Positions 16,856 through 18,738 of a stretch of 18,738 nucleotides of DNA are shown here, piece by piece; position 1 is the stretch's first letter; the number at the start of each line of letters is the position of its first letter. Source of the stretch: Bacteroidales bacterium UBA2939. Lineage in GTDB: Bacteria; Bacteroidota; Bacteroidia; Bacteroidales; P3. The stretch is from positions 1 through 18,738 of the forward strand of contig DECD01000047.1 of the NCBI GenBank assembly GCA_002349055.1. The letters run 5' to 3'. A program made the translations under genes and the position numbers. The notes beneath the pieces are model-generated. The model did no database searches. It was not told the DNA's origin and saw only the letters and a list, made by a program, of their open reading frames with translations.

Positions 16856-17365
16856 ATGGCACTAATCAAATCATACAAAGGCAAGTCGCCCCGATGGGGC
16901 AAGGACTGCTATTTCAGCGAAAATGCCACGCTGGTGGGCGATGTGACGCTGGGCGACCAATGCTCGGTGTGGTTCAACGCCGTGGTGCGTGGTGATGTGG
17001 CTCCCATCACCATCGGCGACCGCTCCAACGTGCAGGACGGCTCCTGCATCCATGTGACACATGACACCGGCCCCACTCATATCGGCAGCGATGTCACCAT
17101 TGGCCACAACGTCACCGTGCATGCCTGCACCATCCGCGACGGCGCCCTCATCGGTATGGGGGCCACCCTGCTCGACGACTGCGAGGTAGGGGAGGGTGCC
17201 ATTGTGGCCGCCGGCGCTTTGGTGCTGCAAGGCACCAAGATACCCCCTCACGAAATCTGGGGCGGCGTCCCCGCCCGATACATCAAGCCCACCCGCCCCG
17301 GCCAAACCGACAACGCCGCGCACTATGTGGAGTACGCCAAAGAATATCTCCACCCCACCATGTGA
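16856..17365 (+). CDS. Gamma-carbonic-anhydrase-like hexapeptide-repeat protein
   Basis: The 169-residue left-handed beta-helix protein has rows of hexapeptide repeats (for example V-G-D-V-T-L-G-D, I-G-S-D-V-T-I-G-H) and a C-terminal helix. It has His residues in the positions of the Zn/Fe ligands of gamma carbonic anhydrases: the H66-V-T-H69 pair, H84 (I-G-H) and H89 (five residues on, as in the Cam enzyme). The acidic loop with the proton-shuttle Glu of Cam is absent, as in the YrdA/PaaY group, so catalytic CO2 hydration is possible but unproven. It should be a cytoplasmic trimer. It starts 16 bases after the glyA terminator hairpin and no promoter was seen, so it may rely on read-through. 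Confidence 0.9.
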   Translation: MALIKSYKGKSPRWGKDCYFSENATLVGDVTLGDQCSVWFNAVVRGDVAPITIGDRSNVQDGSCIHVTHDTGPTHIGSDVTIGHNVTVHACTIRDGALIGMGATLLDDCEVGEGAIVAAGALVLQGTKIPPHEIWGGVPARYIKPTRPGQTDNAAHYVEYAKEYLHPTM

Positions 17366-17373
17366 AAAAACAT

Positions 17374-17404
17374 TTGGCTATGTCGTGAAAATTTCGTATC
17401 TTTG
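17374..17404 (+). promoter_or_regulatory. Sigma-ABfr-type promoter for the Fic gene
   Basis: TTG at 17374-17376, 20 bases, then TATCTTTG at 17397-17404. The leader would be about 15 bases before the GTG start. It gives the Fic gene transcription independent of its upstream neighbour. Confidence 0.75.
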
Positions 17405-17425
17405 CAAAATATTTGAGACACGGGA

Positions 17426-18523
17426 GTGGAGTTCGAACAATATATAATACAAGGAGAACCGGGGCGCAAAGAACGCGCTGAGAACTGGCAGGTGGCTATC
17501 GGCCTGCAGGCTGTGGACGGGCTGAAACCGTCGCACTACCTGCTGCAGACGGCGCAGGACCACATCGAAGAGCGCATCAGCATCGACGAGGTGGAGCGCC
17601 GCATAGCCGCATACTACCAGACCGAAGAAGGCCGCCGCGAAGAGGCCGGCACTGATGAGGCCGACGGCGTGTCGGCACGCATAGCACGTCTGTTGGCCGA
17701 AGACACCTTCACCTTCTCGCCCGCCATGCTGGCGTCCATCCACCGGCGCCTGTTCGACAACATACTTCCGCGCGCAGGACGCTACCGCCAGACCAACATC
17801 AAGAAGCGCGAGTGGGTGCTCGACGGCGCCTCGGTGCTCTACAGCTCGTGCGATATGATTGGGGCCACACTCGACTACGACTTCGAACAGGAACGCCTGT
17901 TCTCGTATAAAGGTATCGACCTTCCGCGAGTGGTGAAACGCATCAGCAACTTCGTCTCCGGCATCTGGCAAATACACCCTTTCGGCGAGGGCAATACCCG
18001 CACCACGGCGGTATTCACAATCAAATACCTGCGCCAGCTGGGATACAAAGTGGACAACGACCCCTTTAAGGCGAATTCGTGGTATTTCCGCAACGCGCTG
18101 GTACGCGCCAACTATCAAAACCTCCCCGCCGGGGTGGAGCGCACTACGGAGTACCTCGAACTCTTCTTCCGCAACCTGCTGATGGGTGAAAAGAACGAGT
18201 TGAAGAACCGCTACCTGCATATCCGTTGGAAAGAGATGTCGAGCGGAGTGGCCGAAGCGGAAATAAGTTCGGATAAAAAGTATAAAAGTACGGAGAAAAT
18301 GCCATTGGGTTCGGAGAAAAAGCAGAAAAGTTCGGAGCAAATACTCGTCATGATTTCGGAGAAAGCGAGCATCACCACCGAACAGATGGCTGCAAGATTG
18401 GGTATCTCCACGCGTGCCGTAGAGAAACATCTTTCAAACTTGAAAGCCAAAGGTCTTCTCCGTCGCATTGGTCCCGACAAAGGTGGCCATTGGGAGGTGG
18501 TAGAAAATGAAATAAGAGAATAA
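17426..18523 (+). CDS. Fic-domain protein with C-terminal winged-helix domain
   Basis: The product has 365 residues and starts at a GTG. A helical N-terminal region (about 1-85) precedes the Fic fold (about 95-260) with the motif H184-P-F-G-E188-G-N190-T-R192, in which Thr replaces the usual second Gly; His, acidic residue, Asn and Arg are all kept. Fic proteins usually transfer AMP from ATP to a hydroxyl on a target protein. I find no clear S/TxxxE(G/N) inhibitory motif and no antitoxin gene next door. Residues about 281-312 are seven-residue repeats linking to a winged helix (about 310-360) with I-T-T-E-Q-M-A-A-R-L-G-I-S, likely DNA-binding. The promoter just upstream supports the start. 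It could be a self-regulated AMPylator or regulator; the target is unknown. Confidence 0.9.
   Translation: MEFEQYIIQGEPGRKERAENWQVAIGLQAVDGLKPSHYLLQTAQDHIEERISIDEVERRIAAYYQTEEGRREEAGTDEADGVSARIARLLAEDTFTFSPAMLASIHRRLFDNILPRAGRYRQTNIKKREWVLDGASVLYSSCDMIGATLDYDFEQERLFSYKGIDLPRVVKRISNFVSGIWQIHPFGEGNTRTTAVFTIKYLRQLGYKVDNDPFKANSWYFRNALVRANYQNLPAGVERTTEYLELFFRNLLMGEKNELKNRYLHIRWKEMSSGVAEAEISSDKKYKSTEKMPLGSEKKQKSSEQILVMISEKASITTEQMAARLGISTRAVEKHLSNLKAKGLLRRIGPDKGGHWEVVENEIRE
18266..18349 (+). repeat. 21-bp tandem repeat in the Fic linker
   Basis: Four copies in exact 21-base phase start at 18266, 18287, 18308 and 18329, each opening with AGTTCGGA or a close variant and followed by an A-rich part. 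A fifth degenerate copy lies three bases out of phase near 18353. They encode heptads starting S/T-[DE]-K/Q. The 21-bp unit keeps the frame when copies change. Confidence 0.8.
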
Positions 18524-18535
18524 TATATATATAAT

Positions 18536-18738
18536 ATGAAAATACTGGTTACTGGCGGAGCTGGATTTATCGGCTCCCACACATTGATAGAGCTTTACAA
18601 GGCCGGCCACACCGCTGTGGTGATTGACAACCTGAGCAACAGCAACCCTGAGTCACTGCGCCGTGTGGCTGAGATCATCGGTGTGCCCGAGATACCGTTC
18701 TACAAGGTCGATATCCGCGACCGCGAAGGGCTGGAGCG
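18536..18738 (+). CDS. galE: UDP-glucose 4-epimerase, N-terminal part (cut by right edge)
   Basis: Sixty-seven codons are visible from ATG at 18536, 12 bases after the Fic stop. The start MKILVTGGAGFIGSH is the Rossmann NAD-binding motif G-x-x-G-x-x-G of short-chain epimerases. The following V-I-D-N-L-S-N-S-N-P-E-S-L-R-R and the F-Y-K-V-D-I-R-D segment are typical of GalE, which interconverts UDP-glucose and UDP-galactose for sugar use and surface polysaccharide. The rest lies outside the window, so integrity cannot be judged. The short AT-rich gap shows no promoter of its own, so transcription from the Fic promoter is likely. Confidence 0.93.
   Translation, partial: MKILVTGGAGFIGSHTLIELYKAGHTAVVIDNLSNSNPESLRRVAEIIGVPEIPFYKVDIRDREGLE

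Overview
The window reads as a chromosomal segment from a member of the order Bacteroidales (phylum Bacteroidota). Five intergenic regions carry the characteristic sigma-ABfr-type promoter (TTG, 19-20 bases, TAnnTTTG). The ExbB / 4-TM protein / ExbD / ExbD gene order, the TlpA protein with DUF4369/DUF5106-like regions, the KMSKQ form of ValRS and the style of MutL and GlyA all fit that phylum. Most genes are G+C rich (36 of 60 bases at 1501-1560), whereas the gene cut by the left edge is A+T rich (18 of 60 G+C at 241-300). No CRISPR array, transposase, prophage gene, rRNA or tRNA was seen.

Layout. 1-651 (-): a secreted protein of unknown function, cut by the left edge. 652-1097: divergent promoter region containing a quasi-palindromic 11-bp repeat array. 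1098-2027 (+): CorA-type Mg2+ transporter with a strong Shine-Dalgarno sequence, ending at a bidirectional terminator. 2146-4570 (-): a four-gene proton-channel operon (exbB, 4-TM protein, exbD, exbD) with its own promoter and terminator, and no tonB. 4672-13889 (-): seven colinear, tightly spaced genes, in transcription order a TlpA-like thioredoxin protein, mutL, rhomboid protease, small beta-barrel candidate, valS, a secreted TPR protein and a polyprenyl diphosphate synthase. 13890-14187: AT-rich spacer with a second 11-bp repeat array. 14188-15408 (-): outer-membrane beta-barrel candidate, divergent from glyA (15505-16785, +). Then a gamma-carbonic-anhydrase-like protein, a Fic protein with a C-terminal winged helix and its own promoter, and the 5' end of galE running off the right edge.

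Most genes are housekeeping or envelope functions: metal uptake, energised outer-membrane transport, mismatch repair, tRNA charging, isoprenoid and one-carbon metabolism. The interest is mainly in small repeated DNA structures. (1) mutL carries a REPIN-like pair of inverted 36-bp arms, in frame, in its interdomain linker. (2) Intergenic arrays at 867-953 and 14102-14167 share an 11-bp unit with core TATCAACT or TACCAACT and switch from direct to inverted copies at a centre; a third locus inside the exbB operon shares the core. (3) A 9-bp version after glyA (three direct copies plus one inverted) forms an intrinsic terminator. (4) A heptamer array covers the stop codon of the TlpA gene and the leader of mutL. 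(5) A 21-bp array encodes heptads in the Fic linker. These are all sites where strand slippage or template switching could change gene products, terminators or ribosome binding. I did not find a convincing new multi-gene system.
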